Origin: Streptomyces rubradiris
GTDB lineage: Bacteria; Actinomycetota; Actinomycetes; Streptomycetales; Streptomycetaceae
Assembly (NCBI RefSeq): GCF_016860525.1
Contig: NZ_BNEA01000015.1
Span: 2,604,001 to 2,668,000 of the forward strand
Length of the DNA: 64,000 bases
Direction: 5' to 3'
Shown: positions 63,320 to 64,000 of the stretch, piece after piece
How positions within the stretch are numbered: the stretch's first letter is position 1
Layout: each line of letters starts with the position of its first letter
Position numbers and translations under genes: made by a program
Notes under the pieces: generated by a model
Told to the model about the DNA's origin: nothing
Database searches by the model: none
The model's input: the letters and a program-made list of their open reading frames with translations, nothing else

Positions 63320-64000
63320 TCAGCCCTGGGTCAGTCCCGTGACCAGTTCGTCCGCCGCGCGGTAGGGGTCCAGTTCGCCGGCGACGATGCGTTCGGCGAG
63401 GGCGCCGAGCCGGCGGTCGCCGTGCAGGTCGCCGATGCGTTCGCGCAGCGCGGTGACGGCGATGGTCTCCACCTCGCGGGCCGCGCGGGCCGTGCGGCGC
63501 TCGGCGAGGACGCCCCGCTCCTCCATCCAGGCCCGGTGCTTCTCCAGGGCCTCCACCAGCTCGTCGACGCCCTCGGCGCGAGCCGCGACCGTCTTGACGA
63601 TGGGCGGACGCCAGTCGCCGGGGCCGCGGGCCTCGCCCAGCCCCAGCATGTGGTTCAGCTCGCGGGCGGTGGCGTCGGCGCCGTCCCGGTCGGCCTTGTT
63701 GACCACGTACACGTCGCCGATCTCCAGGATTCCGGCCTTCGCCGCCTGGATGCCGTCACCCATGCCAGGGGCGAGCAGGACCACGCTGGTGTCGGCCTGG
63801 GAGGCGATCTCGACCTCGGACTGGCCGACGCCGACCGTCTCGACCAGGATCACGTCGCAGCCCGCCGCGTCCAGCACCCGGATGGCCTGCGGGGCGGCCC
63901 AGGCCAGCCCGCCGAGGTGGCCGCGGGTGGCCATCGAGCGGATGTAGACACCGGGGTCGGAGGCGTGGTCGGACATCCGGACCCGGTCGCCGAGCAGGGC
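63320..64000 (-). CDS. meaB: MeaB/ArgK-type G protein for acyl-CoA mutase (5' end outside window)
   Basis: C-terminal 226 residues; the gene runs off the right edge in frame (…ALLGDRVRMSDHASDPGVYI). G3 region VETVGVGQSEVE and the guanine-specificity box NKAD are present, followed by the helical dimerisation tail. MeaB proteins load and guard cobalamin for methylmalonyl- or isobutyryl-CoA mutases, so it is a likely functional partner of IcmA some 10 kb away. Walker A lies outside the window. Confidence 0.93.
   Translation of the reverse strand, partial: ALLGDRVRMSDHASDPGVYIRSMATRGHLGGLAWAAPQAIRVLDAAGCDVILVETVGVGQSEVEIASQADTSVVLLAPGMGDGIQAAKAGILEIGDVYVVNKADRDGADATARELNHMLGLGEARGPGDWRPPIVKTVAARAEGVDELVEALEKHRAWMEERGVLAERRTARAAREVETIAVTALRERIGDLHGDRRLGALAERIVAGELDPYRAADELVTGLTQG

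Overview
The window is high-GC actinobacterial DNA with very strong third-position GC bias, GTG/TTG starts, many 4-nt start/stop overlaps and Shine-Dalgarno boxes of the GGAGG type. Gene content (GlgE maltosyl pathway, IcmA, DUF1990, DUF6114/DUF6230, AIM24 paralogues, MsiK-type sugar importer without its own ATPase) points to a Streptomyces chromosome. From memory the backbone order resembles the S. coelicolor SCO5400-SCO5450 region; I could not check this. No tRNA, rRNA, CRISPR array, transposase or integrase was seen.

Layout. 1-5723: the 5' two-thirds of an ABC exporter (minus, runs off the left edge) and two paralogous secreted M4 neutral proteases. 5798-12420: accessory island made of a DUF1990 gene, a small gene coupled to a 1548-residue RHS/YD-repeat polymorphic toxin with a WXG-like N-terminus, a lower-GC toxin tip with overlapping immunity gene, then a damaged second copy of the DUF1990 gene. 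12425-23227: complete GlgE alpha-glucan pathway, glgP divergent from glgE-treS-mak-glgB. 23300-26230: an unrecognised three-gene membrane operon whose first two proteins share a GxTFAIGxHAxA tag. 26440-31376: HelR-type RNA polymerase remodelling ATPase, merR-trx pair, MFS exporter; 31503-32117 its divergent TetR, with three tandem operators between. 32392-36495: dctA with a divergent DcuS/DcuR-like two-component system. 36742-39856: sugar ABC importer. 39984-46769: HTH protein and central carbon block pfkA, pta-ackA, pyk.

46860-49655: secreted Ser/Thr-rich protein, DUF6114 and DUF6230 proteins, followed upstream by a ~0.6 kb gap. 50281-52091: thioredoxin-TPR protein and TetR. 52158-53858: icmA (isobutyryl-CoA mutase large subunit, specificity residues F80 and Q198). 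53933-54824: DUF3817 and MarR. 55646-57875: TetR, DUF4166 and SRPBCC proteins, with two matching operators upstream. 58018-58652: MTH1187-type protein and a second DUF3817. 58875-60969: three AIM24 paralogues. 61061-61537: MarR. 61925-63169: MFS exporter. 63320-64000: meaB, running off the right edge.

Together the conserved part is central carbon metabolism (glycogen/trehalose/maltose-1-phosphate, phosphofructokinase, pyruvate kinase, acetate node, acyl-CoA mutase plus its G-protein chaperone), interrupted by accessory pieces: the RHS toxin island, the FAIG-tag membrane operon and several repeat-rich spacers. The best candidate for an undescribed system is the 23300-26230 operon; the best-supported conflict system is the RHS toxin/immunity locus.
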